Of a DNA stretch of 64,000 bases, positions 35,204 through 44,482 are shown piece after piece; positions within the stretch are counted from its first letter, which is position 1, and each line of letters begins with the position of its first letter. Under the pieces are notes generated by a model. The model was not told the DNA's origin. It ran no database searches and saw only the letters and a program-made list of their open reading frames with translations. Where the stretch lies: the NCBI RefSeq assembly GCF_030160655.1, contig NZ_BSOT01000005.1, forward strand, positions 1,755,546 through 1,819,545, in the 5' to 3' direction. The stretch comes from Agaribacter marinus. GTDB lineage: Bacteria; Pseudomonadota; Gammaproteobacteria; Enterobacterales; Alteromonadaceae. A program made the position numbers and the translations under genes.

Positions 35204-36880
35204 ATGCGTTCTTCATATAGCCAGTTATTTCGATGTTTACTTGTATTTTCAATATGCATTGGCGCAAATGCCACTGCCAATATTGACAAAAATGCCCTTA
35301 AAAATACGGTTGAACAAGCACTAAAAGCGTTTCATACACCTGGTATGTCTATCACAATCGTACAAAATGATGCAGTGGTATTGTCACAAGGATATGGATT
35401 TAGTCAGATTGATGAAAACATCCCGGTCACATCAAGAACTTATTTTCGTTTAGCGAGTGTCAGTAAGGCATTTACTGCAGCCGGTGTCGCTATACTTGTT
35501 GATGAAGGTCGACTTGGTTGGGATGATTTAGTGATAGACCACCTACCAGACTTTCGTTTACAAGATAACTATGCCACGCAAAATTTTACGGTAAAAGACT
35601 TACTAACACATAACTCGGGACTCATCAGTGGCGCAGGTGACAGTATGATTTGGCCTGAGCCTAGTGGCTTTAACCGAGATGAAGTAGTTCAGAATTTACG
35701 TTATTTTAGTGCGGAGTATGCCTTCAAATCACGCTACGCATACAGCAATGTAATGTATATCACTGCCGGAGTGCTTATTGAAAAATTAAGTAAAATACCC
35801 TTTGAACGCTTTATAGATGAACGAATTTTTTCGGCACTCGATATTCCTTGTTATAGTGGCGCTCACCCGACTGACGTAGCAAATGCCAGCGCCATGGGAT
35901 ATGCCCATAGCGATGCACGTGGCATATATCCGGTGCCTCGAAATGCGATTACAGGCGATGCGTTAATGTCTGCAGCAGCTGGCGGAATGATTTGCAACGC
36001 AGATGGCATGTCAAAATGGTTAAACGCACTACTATCGATTGAGTCCTTGCCTTTTAGTAAAAAACAATTAGATTTAATGTGGCAAGGTCACACTATCCTC
36101 AATGTACCCAACATCGATAAACAATGGAACGACACGCATTTTAAAGAATATGGACTCGGTTGGCGTCTTTCAAATATCGGGGAATACAAGGTCATTTCAC
36201 ATACAGGCACATTATCAGGTTATCAAGCGTATGTTGCCTTAATCCCAGAATTGTCGCTTGGCGTGAGTATCTTTAACAATGGATCAAATTACGGCGCCAG
36301 AGGTGCGGTAATGCAGACTATCCTCAAGCATTATATTAATGCAGCAGATGCTAATACTGATGAAAATAACACTGAGAGTGGCCAAGCAAGAGATAATAGC
36401 GCAGCTAACAATACAACTTATATCGATAGTGAACGAGCACAAACAGCGATCGATTGGACGCAAAAATACATTGACTATCAAGCCATTCGTGAAAAACGCT
36501 GGTTACAAAATAATGCGCCGCCTGTCGCTAATTCAGATACCATTGTCAACGTCAGTGATATAGTCGGCACATACAAAGACGATTGGTTTGGCGACCTCGT
36601 TATCTACGTAGCGCCTAAAGGCAATAACGACGAAAAGCTCCGAATACGTTCATCACGAATGAAGACACTTAAGGGAACTCTCAGTCCTTTTCAAGATGCG
36701 ACTTACAAGATTGATTGGGACAATGAAAACGCACAGGGCGATGCTTTTATTCATTTTGACTTAAATGTTGAACGAACAGTAACAGGCGCAAGTTTACATC
36801 CATTTACAAAACGAAAGAAACGTAACCATGCATATCGAGACATGTACTTTAATAAATTGGATCCAGAATCGACGGAATGA
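35204..36880 (+). CDS. Exported serine hydrolase (class C beta-lactamase/PBP fold) with C-terminal DUF3471-like domain
   Basis: 558 residues. Signal peptide ending GANATA (~residue 24). Catalytic motifs: SVSK (~84-87, SXXK nucleophile), YSN (~180, YXN) and HTGTLSGY (~330, equivalent of KTG). After a low-complexity Asn/Asp-rich linker (~385-415) comes a C-terminal lipocalin-like DUF3471 domain (IVGTYKDDWFGDLVIYVAPK). Relatives hydrolyse peptides or esters; a true beta-lactamase role is unlikely given the extra domain. Its stop overlaps the next gene's start (ATGA). Confidence 0.88.
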   Translation: MRSSYSQLFRCLLVFSICIGANATANIDKNALKNTVEQALKAFHTPGMSITIVQNDAVVLSQGYGFSQIDENIPVTSRTYFRLASVSKAFTAAGVAILVDEGRLGWDDLVIDHLPDFRLQDNYATQNFTVKDLLTHNSGLISGAGDSMIWPEPSGFNRDEVVQNLRYFSAEYAFKSRYAYSNVMYITAGVLIEKLSKIPFERFIDERIFSALDIPCYSGAHPTDVANASAMGYAHSDARGIYPVPRNAITGDALMSAAAGGMICNADGMSKWLNALLSIESLPFSKKQLDLMWQGHTILNVPNIDKQWNDTHFKEYGLGWRLSNIGEYKVISHTGTLSGYQAYVALIPELSLGVSIFNNGSNYGARGAVMQTILKHYINAADANTDENNTESGQARDNSAANNTTYIDSERAQTAIDWTQKYIDYQAIREKRWLQNNAPPVANSDTIVNVSDIVGTYKDDWFGDLVIYVAPKGNNDEKLRIRSSRMKTLKGTLSPFQDATYKIDWDNENAQGDAFIHFDLNVERTVTGASLHPFTKRKKRNHAYRDMYFNKLDPESTE

Positions 36881-39414
36881 AACTTAAAAAACGCCTCTTT
36901 ATCCCACTAAGCTTAATACTTGTTTGTATTATTTTGATATTCGAAATATCGCCGTTAGTGGAAAACTCAAAAGGTATTCAACCCCAACAAGTTAGACAAG
37001 CAAAGCAGCGAATAAAATTGTTTGCTGACGGCTTGGCGGCTGATACAACAACCGTTCGACTAACGATTTCTCCAGAACAGGCCAGTGCCATAGGAGCAGC
37101 GGTCTCAAGTATCATACCTAAAACCGCCACTGATTTTGGCTTTAGCCCAACTGCGATAGAAACATACACGTCAACAACACTCATTCCTCGATGGTTATTT
37201 TTAAATACTACGTGCTATATTGAGTTACACCAAACAAGCAGCAATGTATCTCATTGCTTTGTAGGAGATTTACCCCTACCTGGCGCGCTTGTCAGCGCAT
37301 TAAGTTATGGCGCAACATCGCTATTGTTTGACAGTGAAGTTGCCAAGACAATAGACAACATTTTATCTGGGTGGACACTTAAACAAGGCAGTTTGCATTT
37401 AATCGCAAGCAAACCTCGAGATTTCAAACAACGCATAAACAAATCATTAGATTCTGCAAAACAAGTTGCAAGAGTGGCAATTAGCCAGTCTATCCCTTCT
37501 CCAGATAAGATCCAAGCTTACATCGATAGCCTAGAAAACCAGAACTTTTCATCGATGTCATTGGCTTTGCCCATTAAACATTTGTCGCTACAAGCGACAG
37601 TGGAATCCTTGGATAGCGACCCAGTGGAAGAAAACAAAGCCTTTATCTGGGCACTCGCCGTTAAATATGCCGGTTCGCGCTTTGCTAAATTGGCAGGCGT
37701 GACGCCGGTAACTGTCGAACCCTACCAATTGAGGGGTAGACGAGATCTTGCACTTCACTTCATTTATTCAGCAATCTTGCAGCAAATTGGTGATAATCAG
37801 GTGAGTTTTGCAATAGGCGAGCTAAAAGAACTAGACGATACAAATGTGGGCGGCAGTGGTTTTAGCTTTGCCGATTTAGCGGCAGACAAAGCAGGCACAC
37901 TTTTCGCGGATACGCTAACTAAATCCACAAAAAGTGCGCTAGTATCGCAAAATTTACTCAACTTGATTTCAGATGAACGCACATTCATGCCATTCGTTCA
38001 TGATTTACCTGAAGGTTTACATCAACGTGACTTTGAACAATTGTTTCGACATACGCAATCCGACACTTACTTACAATATGAACACTCTATTTTAGACAGA
38101 GTTACTCAATTAGCGTTACATTCAACGAAGCGTAATAAAAGAACGCCTACATCCATATACTCGCAGGTAGCGCCTGTCACCAATGGGCAATGGTATGCAA
38201 TAGATACTCACATACACAGTAAATACTCTGACGGTGCACATTCTATTGATGAAATTGCCAAAAAATCCATTGAACATGGCTGCGATGTTATAGCCATCAC
38301 CGACCATGGAGACAAGAATTTAACGCGCGTATTATCTGACGCTTGGTTTAATGATGTTTCCGCGGCAAATCGTAAGTACCAACAATTAACGGTAATACCC
38401 GGACTAGAATGGAACATACCGCCTTTTAATGGCCGAGAACATGCTACCGTATTGTTCCCCAATTCAAAAGGTACTCAGCAACGACTTCGAGAGTTTAGAA
38501 ACAACTTCGATCACTATGGTGAAATCAATCAGCGTTTATTGTCGTCTAACGACGCGTTTGAATGGATGAACAATCAATCATGGGGTGCCTCACGCCAACC
38601 CGTGATTATCTATAATCATCCAAGCAGAAAAGATAACAACGCCTCTGAAAATCATTTTGATCTTTCGAATTGGATGCATCAGTCCAAGGCTGTTATTGGC
38701 ATGTCAGCTGCACCAGGACACCAAAAGAAACGGGGGTTGTATAATGGTTCTTACGAAAAAATACTCCGCACTATTCATGGGTTTGACCCCGTATCCGGTG
38801 TAATCGGTGGAGAATGGGATAAACTGCTGCAAGATGGAAAACGTGTGTTGTCTGCTAGAGCCGCTTCAGACTTTCACAATACGTCTATGGATTATTGGCC
38901 TTGCGAGTTCTCAAGTACACATGTTTACGCCGCCTCACCGTCTCAAAATGATATATTGAACGCCTTACATGCTGGCAGAACATGGGCACAACATGGAAAA
39001 TTTATTCAAGCACTTGAATTCAAAATAACGACCCTGTCAGACACATTCTACGCGGGCGACATTGCGCATAGTGCAACACTCACTCAAGATGAAACGGCGT
39101 CAATAGAAATACGCTTAACACTCAATCATGCTGATTGGCAAGCACTGCCCACAAGTATTGATGAGCTGCAGTTAGTTGTTATATTTGATGACTTTGTTAA
39201 ACCCATCAACCTTATTCCTTTGCTAAGATCAGCGTCAGACACTAGTCCCCAAACAAGGTCATCATCGAGCAACAAAATTTTTTATGTCAACCTCCCCCTT
39301 GGTAACATGGCTGGCGCAAATGCAATTCGTCTACAAGGGCGCAGTATGCAACCAGAATTACATCATTATCAATTTGTCAGCAATCCTATTTTTATTGTGA
39401 GAAATACCAAATGA
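36877..39414 (+). CDS. Membrane-anchored PHP-domain phosphoesterase
   Basis: 845 residues. An N-terminal signal anchor (~6-25), a ~400-residue periplasmic region without recognised domain, then a PHP domain from about residue 436: IDTHIHSKYSDGAHS (HxH metal site), VIAITDHGD, VIPGLEWNI, IIYNHPSRKD and AASDFHNTSMD give the metal ligands in the expected order. The last ~130 residues look all-beta. PHP enzymes are metal-dependent phosphoesterases; an exported one with a large unassigned N-terminal domain is unusual. Starts and stops overlap both neighbours, so it is coupled to them. Confidence 0.85.
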   Translation: MKLKKRLFIPLSLILVCIILIFEISPLVENSKGIQPQQVRQAKQRIKLFADGLAADTTTVRLTISPEQASAIGAAVSSIIPKTATDFGFSPTAIETYTSTTLIPRWLFLNTTCYIELHQTSSNVSHCFVGDLPLPGALVSALSYGATSLLFDSEVAKTIDNILSGWTLKQGSLHLIASKPRDFKQRINKSLDSAKQVARVAISQSIPSPDKIQAYIDSLENQNFSSMSLALPIKHLSLQATVESLDSDPVEENKAFIWALAVKYAGSRFAKLAGVTPVTVEPYQLRGRRDLALHFIYSAILQQIGDNQVSFAIGELKELDDTNVGGSGFSFADLAADKAGTLFADTLTKSTKSALVSQNLLNLISDERTFMPFVHDLPEGLHQRDFEQLFRHTQSDTYLQYEHSILDRVTQLALHSTKRNKRTPTSIYSQVAPVTNGQWYAIDTHIHSKYSDGAHSIDEIAKKSIEHGCDVIAITDHGDKNLTRVLSDAWFNDVSAANRKYQQLTVIPGLEWNIPPFNGREHATVLFPNSKGTQQRLREFRNNFDHYGEINQRLLSSNDAFEWMNNQSWGASRQPVIIYNHPSRKDNNASENHFDLSNWMHQSKAVIGMSAAPGHQKKRGLYNGSYEKILRTIHGFDPVSGVIGGEWDKLLQDGKRVLSARAASDFHNTSMDYWPCEFSSTHVYAASPSQNDILNALHAGRTWAQHGKFIQALEFKITTLSDTFYAGDIAHSATLTQDETASIEIRLTLNHADWQALPTSIDELQLVVIFDDFVKPINLIPLLRSASDTSPQTRSSSSNKIFYVNLPLGNMAGANAIRLQGRSMQPELHHYQFVSNPIFIVRNTK

Positions 39415-40655
39415 AGCAATACAGGGCAGTTATAGTGTCGGTGTTAGTCGTCTTAATGGCTGCATGCAATAATGCAAAAGAACTAGATCCAAATAGTGTC
39501 AATTTAGGTGACGCTGGCGCTAAATTCAAAACACTCAATGACAAACACTTCAAGCCGCCGAGTTTATCAACCATTTCTGGAGACTATGTCAACACTGGCG
39601 CTTCAGTTTGGGGAGCGCATGGGAGAGATCGATTAGGACGAATTTATTTTGCGGTATCTAATTACAAGGACTACAACGCATCCTCTTTTTTGTATCAATA
39701 CGATCCTAGAAGCAACCAAATTACGCCACAAAGTGATGCTCTGACTGAATTAAAACGGAACAATCAATTTATGGACGATATGTCGCAAAATAAATTGCAC
39801 TCTAAATTGTTTCAAGCAGAAGATGGCTATTTGTATTTTTCGAGCTTTGATGAAACAGGCGAATCGAATACTAAAAATCCGACATGGGGCGGTGTGTTTT
39901 GGCGAAAAAAGCCTGAGAGCATCGAATGGGAATATTTATTTTCCACCGAAGAGGCGCTCATTGCGGTAAATTCTAACGGTCGATTTGTTTACGCCCTTGG
40001 CTATTGGGGACATGTACTTTACCAATATGACACACAAAAAGATGCCGTCAGAAAAATTAAAGTCGGCAGTGTACCCGGACACATTTCACGTAATTTTTTG
40101 GTCACCAACAATGGCCATGTTTTCGTACCTAAAATATCAGGGCCAACCGATTTAATGGTTGAATTAATCGAATATGATGAAAAACTGTTTCAGGTAAATA
40201 CCTTTACACTAAACGAATACTGGAATACCAACGCGAATGACAATCACGGTATCGTGAGCTACGTTCAGTTAAAGAATGGCAGCACCCTATTCTTGACGTC
40301 TACAGGCAATTTATATGAAATTGTACAAATGGAAAGTGACAGAAGTAAAGTCAACAGTCTAGGTCCAATAAGTGATACAGGAGAGAAAGCTTATGTATCT
40401 TCGCTTTTTTCGCCCGACGGCGAAGAGATGCTTGTCGGTCTAGGCAGAAATGAGGGGGCAGCTCAATATCAGTGGTATCTATACAATATCCCGAGTAAAA
40501 CCCTTGTAAGCTATCCAGTTAAGGACATCGATTTAAATAAACACTTGCTGTACGGCTCTCTCACTTCAGACAATGACGGTAACTTCTACATCGTTGGGTC
40601 AAATAGGCAAAACAGTGAGAAGCATCGCCCAATTGTGCTGAAGGCCTCATATTGA
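39411..40655 (+). CDS. Lipoprotein with predicted beta-propeller fold
   Basis: 414 residues. Lipobox VLMAACNN (Cys19) gives an outer-membrane or periplasmic lipoprotein. The rest shows repeated strands with Trp/Tyr and Asp (WGAHGRDRLGRIYFAVSNY, LFQAEDGYLYFSSF, YVSSLFSPDGEEMLVGLGRN, TSDNDGNFYIVGSN), as in six- or seven-bladed propellers. No catalytic motif is obvious. It is the third gene of a coupled operon (ATGA with the PHP gene) and ends on a terminator hairpin. Confidence 0.75.
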   Translation: MKQYRAVIVSVLVVLMAACNNAKELDPNSVNLGDAGAKFKTLNDKHFKPPSLSTISGDYVNTGASVWGAHGRDRLGRIYFAVSNYKDYNASSFLYQYDPRSNQITPQSDALTELKRNNQFMDDMSQNKLHSKLFQAEDGYLYFSSFDETGESNTKNPTWGGVFWRKKPESIEWEYLFSTEEALIAVNSNGRFVYALGYWGHVLYQYDTQKDAVRKIKVGSVPGHISRNFLVTNNGHVFVPKISGPTDLMVELIEYDEKLFQVNTFTLNEYWNTNANDNHGIVSYVQLKNGSTLFLTSTGNLYEIVQMESDRSKVNSLGPISDTGEKAYVSSLFSPDGEEMLVGLGRNEGAAQYQWYLYNIPSKTLVSYPVKDIDLNKHLLYGSLTSDNDGNFYIVGSNRQNSEKHRPIVLKASY

Positions 40656-40662
40656 GGCCTTC
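40640..40662 (+). terminator. Terminator hairpin overlapping the lipoprotein stop codon
   Basis: GAAGGCCTCA (40640-40649), loop TAT, TGAGGCCTTC (40653-40662): a perfect 10-bp stem whose 3' arm contains the TGA stop. It is followed by AAGCTTAATTTT, a weak T-tract. It lies between convergent genes and could also end the transcripts of the buf operon on the other strand. Confidence 0.7.
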
Positions 40663-40682
40663 AAGCTTAATTTTAAATGGAT

Positions 40683-41114
40683 TTATTTGATTTTTGCAAA
40701 CTGGTCAATACCAAGTTTCCCAGCGCCCCAAATAATATTTCCAAGTAATGCAATGCCCCAAACATAATGCAAATATAAAGCAGCAGGTGCAATATCTTCC
40801 AAACTAATCACCGCTATGTAATTAACGATGAATAAACCAATCGCCGCTTTACGGGTGAACAAACCAATGGCAAGCAAGACCGGCAATACTAATTCACCAA
40901 ATGTGGCTAAATAAGCGGCTAATTCAAAATTTAATACTGGTACAGCATATTCATATTCAAACAATAACAAAGTGCTTTCCCAATCATTGATTTTAGTCAA
41001 ACCAGACTTAAAGAATACCCATGCAACATATAGCCTAGCGATTAACAACGCTGGGTGTTCGAGATGAATGAGCCAGCCAAAAACTTGGTTATAAAGTGAA
41101 ATGATCTTTTTCAT
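40683..41114 (-). CDS. DoxX family membrane protein of the bufferin operon
   Basis: 143 residues, four membrane helices. ALLIARLYVAWVFFKSGLTKI (~residues 23-43) and LVLPVLLAIGLFTRKAAIGLF (~75-95) are typical DoxX. DoxX proteins are frequent last genes in bufferin (DUF2282/DUF692/DUF2063) operons, which is the arrangement here, 62 bases after bufC. Its role there is not settled; a quinone- or redox-linked function is inferred from the family. Confidence 0.88.
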   Translation of the reverse strand: MKKIISLYNQVFGWLIHLEHPALLIARLYVAWVFFKSGLTKINDWESTLLLFEYEYAVPVLNFELAAYLATFGELVLPVLLAIGLFTRKAAIGLFIVNYIAVISLEDIAPAALYLHYVWGIALLGNIIWGAGKLGIDQFAKIK

Positions 41115-41176
41115 TGGTTTGTCCTTTACGCTTACCTATTTAAAGTATAGGGATTATTGTTGAGTTAAATTATGTA

Positions 41177-41989
41177 TTAACAGGGCGTTATGTCTTCAAC
41201 AGCACAAATAAGTCGCTTAGCTATACAATCTTCTATCCAAGTCGCCATTTGCTCAGTAGATTCACCAAAACAACTAAGTACTTGCTCTACCGATTGTCTA
41301 TTTAACATAGCATTAAACGCATTGTTAGAACGTACATCTATCGGTTCTATTTCAGCTTTGTACTCTGCTTTCCATACAACATAAGACCGTGGCTCATCTA
41401 GATTAATTGCATCATTTATTGCATTTTTTAATGCATTTAATATTTCTTTTCTCTCTTCCATATACTCATTTGTTTCTGGAATCGTCGAGAGTTTCAGAAA
41501 TAAAGGCATTGGAAAATAATAAGAAACAAGTTTAGCACTCTCGTTTACTTTAAACCTCACTTTGCTGGGTGCAACAGAAGAAAGCTTCATAAAGCTATCC
41601 GTGTCAAAGAGAGTATCTTTCGAGCGCTCAGACATTTGTCGACACCAATCGAAATCAGCAATCTCACTCAAGTAGGGTAAGTCCTGCGAAACTTCAGAGG
41701 AGAGAATAAAGTCACTCATTTGTGCACCGAAATCTGCCCAATCAAATTCTATTTTTGTCACACTGGCCAAATAACTTGCCGCTAAACGCCTAAAATCTGA
41801 CTCACCAAGTACATTAAGTAGCGTCGGGTAACTTATTGAAAGTGCTCGAATACCGTTTTCAATGAAATTATTTTTGTAGACTTCAACCGCTGGTAACTTA
41901 GCACCTGTGTTGTCAGGTTGGACAATATGCGCAATAAGTTTATTTTGAAAATCAACCAAGGCATTGGTCATAACATGAATTTCCTTCAT
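41177..41989 (-). CDS. bufC: HvfC/BufC family partner of the MNIO maturase (DUF2063 N-terminal domain)
   Basis: 270 residues. The DUF2063 domain occupies ~8-95 (LVDFQNKLIAHI, VEVYKNNFIENGIRALSISYPTLLNVLGESDF). The C-terminal half is more variable. This family binds the precursor peptide leader and pairs with the DUF692 enzyme to modify it. It lies three bases after bufB on the same strand, so they are expected to be translated together. Confidence 0.9.
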   Translation of the reverse strand: MKEIHVMTNALVDFQNKLIAHIVQPDNTGAKLPAVEVYKNNFIENGIRALSISYPTLLNVLGESDFRRLAASYLASVTKIEFDWADFGAQMSDFILSSEVSQDLPYLSEIADFDWCRQMSERSKDTLFDTDSFMKLSSVAPSKVRFKVNESAKLVSYYFPMPLFLKLSTIPETNEYMEERKEILNALKNAINDAINLDEPRSYVVWKAEYKAEIEPIDVRSNNAFNAMLNRQSVEQVLSCFGESTEQMATWIEDCIAKRLICAVEDITPC

Positions 41990-41992
41990 TTG

Positions 41993-42883
41993 TCATATTG
42001 ACGCCTTTGACCTTGCAATTTCTGTCTGCGCAACTAACTCGTACCAATCAGGCAATTGAGTATCCCACTCAATTAAGGTCGGTTTATTGCCAAACAAGGC
42101 AATCGTCTCAGTATACAAATCCCAACACTGATTCGAGACTGCAGCTCCATGATCATCAACAATAAAGCCGTTTACACCTTGCTCTGTATATCCCGCCAAA
42201 TGTATCTCGCCAACATAGTCAGACGGAAGCTGTCTAATATTAGATAAAATATGTTCAATGGGCATCGCGATATCTTGATTTAAAGCATTTACTATTAAGT
42301 TATTCAAATCCAACAATAAACCACAGCCTGCACGCGAGCACATTTCAACTAAAAACTCGACTTCGCTCATAGAATCTAAAGATTCCGGCGATATTTGCTC
42401 GGGTGATAAATACGCCGACAAGTTTTCTATAAGGATAGGCCGACGAATCTTGTCTTGTACCTGTTGAATATGTGAAACAATGTTTTTCAACGATTCTATA
42501 TTATAAGGTATTGGCAGCAAATCCCCTGTATGCACGACTTTTTCATTTAACCTTGCCCGGTTAAAACATAAATGTTCCGACACAAACGCCGGCTGTGAAA
42601 TCTGGATGAGCCTAGCAAACTTTTCAAGTACTTCATTTGGTACCGCTACCGCAGAACCGAGACCAAGGGAAGTACCATGAACACTCAACGCGTATTTTTC
42701 ACAAACATCCTCTAAAAGTGCAATGGATATACCGCCATCTGCAAAAAAGTTTTCTGCGTGTATTTCAACAAAATCTATTGGTGTTTCTGCGGTGTTATGG
42801 GAGAGTGATTGTTCGTAATGGGGGTGGCGCAGCCCAACACCTATAAATGGGTTGGGCATTGCTTGAGAAACAAATTGCTTCAA
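41993..42883 (-). CDS. bufB: MNIO family bufferin maturase (DUF692)
   Basis: 296 residues, a TIM-barrel multinuclear non-heme iron oxidative enzyme (DUF692). The start GVGLRHPHYEQSL, EIHAENFFADGG, LSVHGTSLGLGS, FVSEHLCFNR, ILIENLSAYLSP, LLLDLNNLIVNA, GEIHLAGYTEQG and DDHGAAVSNQCWDLY supply the expected metal-binding His, Glu, Asp and Asn residues. Related enzymes convert cysteines of the precursor into copper-binding heterocycles/thioamides. It follows bufA by six bases. Confidence 0.94.
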   Translation of the reverse strand: MKQFVSQAMPNPFIGVGLRHPHYEQSLSHNTAETPIDFVEIHAENFFADGGISIALLEDVCEKYALSVHGTSLGLGSAVAVPNEVLEKFARLIQISQPAFVSEHLCFNRARLNEKVVHTGDLLPIPYNIESLKNIVSHIQQVQDKIRRPILIENLSAYLSPEQISPESLDSMSEVEFLVEMCSRAGCGLLLDLNNLIVNALNQDIAMPIEHILSNIRQLPSDYVGEIHLAGYTEQGVNGFIVDDHGAAVSNQCWDLYTETIALFGNKPTLIEWDTQLPDWYELVAQTEIARSKASI

Positions 42884-42889
42884 AACAAC

Positions 42890-43180
42890 TTAGCTTTCTT
42901 TTTTCTGCATTTTCTTCCAGATTTTCTTAGCTTCTTTTTTGTTATAGCCGCCAAGCTCTTTACATGTGCCGCTCTCAACAAGTTTCCATTCGCCGATATC
43001 ATTGTCTACTTCAGACTGACCAGCACAGCTATGAGTACCCGCTAAATTACCACAATCGTTTTGACCTGCAGCAGCAACACCATAACATTTTTCTTTTTTC
43101 TTCTTAGCTTCAGCCATGTCAGCAACACCCATAGTCATGACAGTAGCAATAGCAGCAGCAACAGCGATATTCGTTTTCAT
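42890..43180 (-). CDS. bufA: BufA1-type bufferin metallophore precursor (DUF2282)
   Basis: 96 residues. Signal peptide of about 25 residues (ending ADMAEA), then a lysine-rich start and [19 protein letters not shown] with SCAGQSEVD and SGTCKELGG. Cysteines at 32, 43, 52 and 73 are the four conserved ones of BufA1 proteins; the core is exported and modified by BufB/BufC to bind copper or other metals. The C-terminus is very basic ([16 protein letters not shown]). GAGGAA lies seven bases before the ATG. First gene of the buf operon. Confidence 0.93.
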   Translation of the reverse strand: MKTNIAVAAAIATVMTMGVADMAEAKKKKEKCYGVAAAGQNDCGNLAGTHSCAGQSEVDNDIGEWKLVESGTCKELGGYNKKEAKKIWKKMQKKES

Positions 43181-43292
43181 AATAATTCCTCAAATGGTTC
43201 TTGGTAGTTTATTCAGTTATTTAGTTTAAAACAGTTATACAAATTACATCGTTAAATTTAGTTAGGTGTATCAATTATTCAGAAATATAAAC

Positions 43293-43319
43293 CGGTGAAA
43301 TCCATAAATAATTTCACCG
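43293..43319 (-). terminator. Hairpin downstream of the YHS gene
   Basis: CGGTGAAAT (43293-43301) and ATTTCACCG (43311-43319) form a perfect 9-bp stem with a 9-base loop, 11 bases after the YHS stop. In the direction of transcription it is followed by GTTTATATTTC, a weak U-rich tract. It may partly separate the YHS gene from bufA. Confidence 0.55.
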
Positions 43320-43329
43320 ATTACTTATT

Positions 43330-43815
43330 TTATAACTCTGATACCGGTGTATTTTCGATCTCAGTCCAAATATCATTCGCTTCAACAATCAACTCTTCTT
43401 TGTTCAATACCCAACGACCTTGAACCTTTTCATTTAAGTTCAAATATAGCTTATCGTCAACTATCGCCCAAGCCATTGGATCTGTATCGTACTTTTTCTC
43501 CTTAGATACACCAAACGCACAGTAACCGCCATATTGTGGCGCATATTTCATTGGATTGCCTGTAAACAGAGACTGATGCTTTGCAGATGCAAAATGATAC
43601 GTCGCGCCATTATATTGTGCAGTATATTGTGCATTACCTAGGACAGGCTTTGCTTCAGTAAAATAAGCAACTGGATCATAGCCTTTTATCGCTAATCGAC
43701 TTTTATCAACGTTAACAGCTTCGATAGACGATTTTGCTTGAGTAGGAATGAGACCACAAGAGGTCACAGTGAACGCTATAACTACAGCGAAAAGAGTTAG
43801 TAACTTAGAAGGCAT
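43330..43815 (-). CDS. YHS domain-containing lipoprotein
   Basis: 161 residues from ATG 43815, which has GGAG nine bases upstream; the frame is open further to 43884 but without support. Signal peptide with lipobox TVTSCGLI (Cys20), then a YHS domain: AIKGYDPVAYFTEAKPVLGN, TYHFASAKHQSLFTGNPMKYAPQYGGYCAFG. YHS domains often sit in metal-handling proteins. It lies just upstream of bufA in the same direction, 149 bases apart. Confidence 0.85.
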   Translation of the reverse strand: MPSKLLTLFAVVIAFTVTSCGLIPTQAKSSIEAVNVDKSRLAIKGYDPVAYFTEAKPVLGNAQYTAQYNGATYHFASAKHQSLFTGNPMKYAPQYGGYCAFGVSKEKKYDTDPMAWAIVDDKLYLNLNEKVQGRWVLNKEELIVEANDIWTEIENTPVSEL

Positions 43816-44000
43816 ATTGGTTTGCTCCGTTAGTAGGTTAATATGTTTATCTGCTAAAACGGTAAGACCTAAAGACCAAACCAAACAGAATGTTAAACAA
43901 GAAGTACGCTCATAAGACCTCGCTTAATTTCAGTTAATTTCGCGGCAAATATAAAGAAAACATAACAAATTATCACAATTGTATGTCATGTCGTAGACAG

Positions 44001-44378
44001 CTATTTTTCCAAGTCATAAAGCAAGGTATAAAGGTCAGGCTCCCATTGGAAATCACGCATTTTTACCTTGTTATTAAATACTGCCACATTTTCTTCTTGT
44101 AGCAGCGCAGTTTGCCGTAACGCTTGTTCTGAGTTAACTGGAAAGGCTAAATACCCGTTGCTTCGGAGCACCCTATGCCAAGCTACCTGCATTCCATCAG
44201 GAATATTGCCTAAACATTTTCCAACCAAACGCGCTCGGCCTGGGAGTCCGGCCAAATCTGCCACTTGCCCGTAAGATGCGACGCTTCCTGGAGGAATCAT
44301 GTTTACAACGTGCCAAATTGCGCCATGTTTATCTGTCGCGTTTTTCCCTTCTGATACACTATCTGATGACATTTTCAT
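44001..44378 (-). CDS. Alkyltransferase-like protein (ATL, MGMT DNA-binding domain)
   Basis: 125 residues. MIPPGSVASYGQVADLAG and RARLVGKCLGN are the helix-turn-helix of the MGMT C-terminal domain. Where the methyltransferase has PCHR, this protein has AWHRV: the reactive Cys is replaced by Trp. That is the mark of alkyltransferase-like proteins (YbaZ/Atl1), which bind O6-alkylguanine and hand it to nucleotide excision repair. Met1 or Met3 could be the start. Confidence 0.92.
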   Translation of the reverse strand: MKMSSDSVSEGKNATDKHGAIWHVVNMIPPGSVASYGQVADLAGLPGRARLVGKCLGNIPDGMQVAWHRVLRSNGYLAFPVNSEQALRQTALLQEENVAVFNNKVKMRDFQWEPDLYTLLYDLEK

Positions 44379-44482
44379 ACGGTCGACGATTGAAAAAAGA
44401 ATGTATTGAAAGAAAGGTAAGTCCTAATTATTTGTATATAATGGTCAGAAATAGCTACCAAAAATAAAACCTCCACAAAAAA

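Noticed and set aside
35204-36880. Serine hydrolase as an antibiotic beta-lactamase
   Set aside because: It has the fold motifs, but the DUF3471-like extension and the operon with PHP and propeller proteins fit a peptidase/esterase better.
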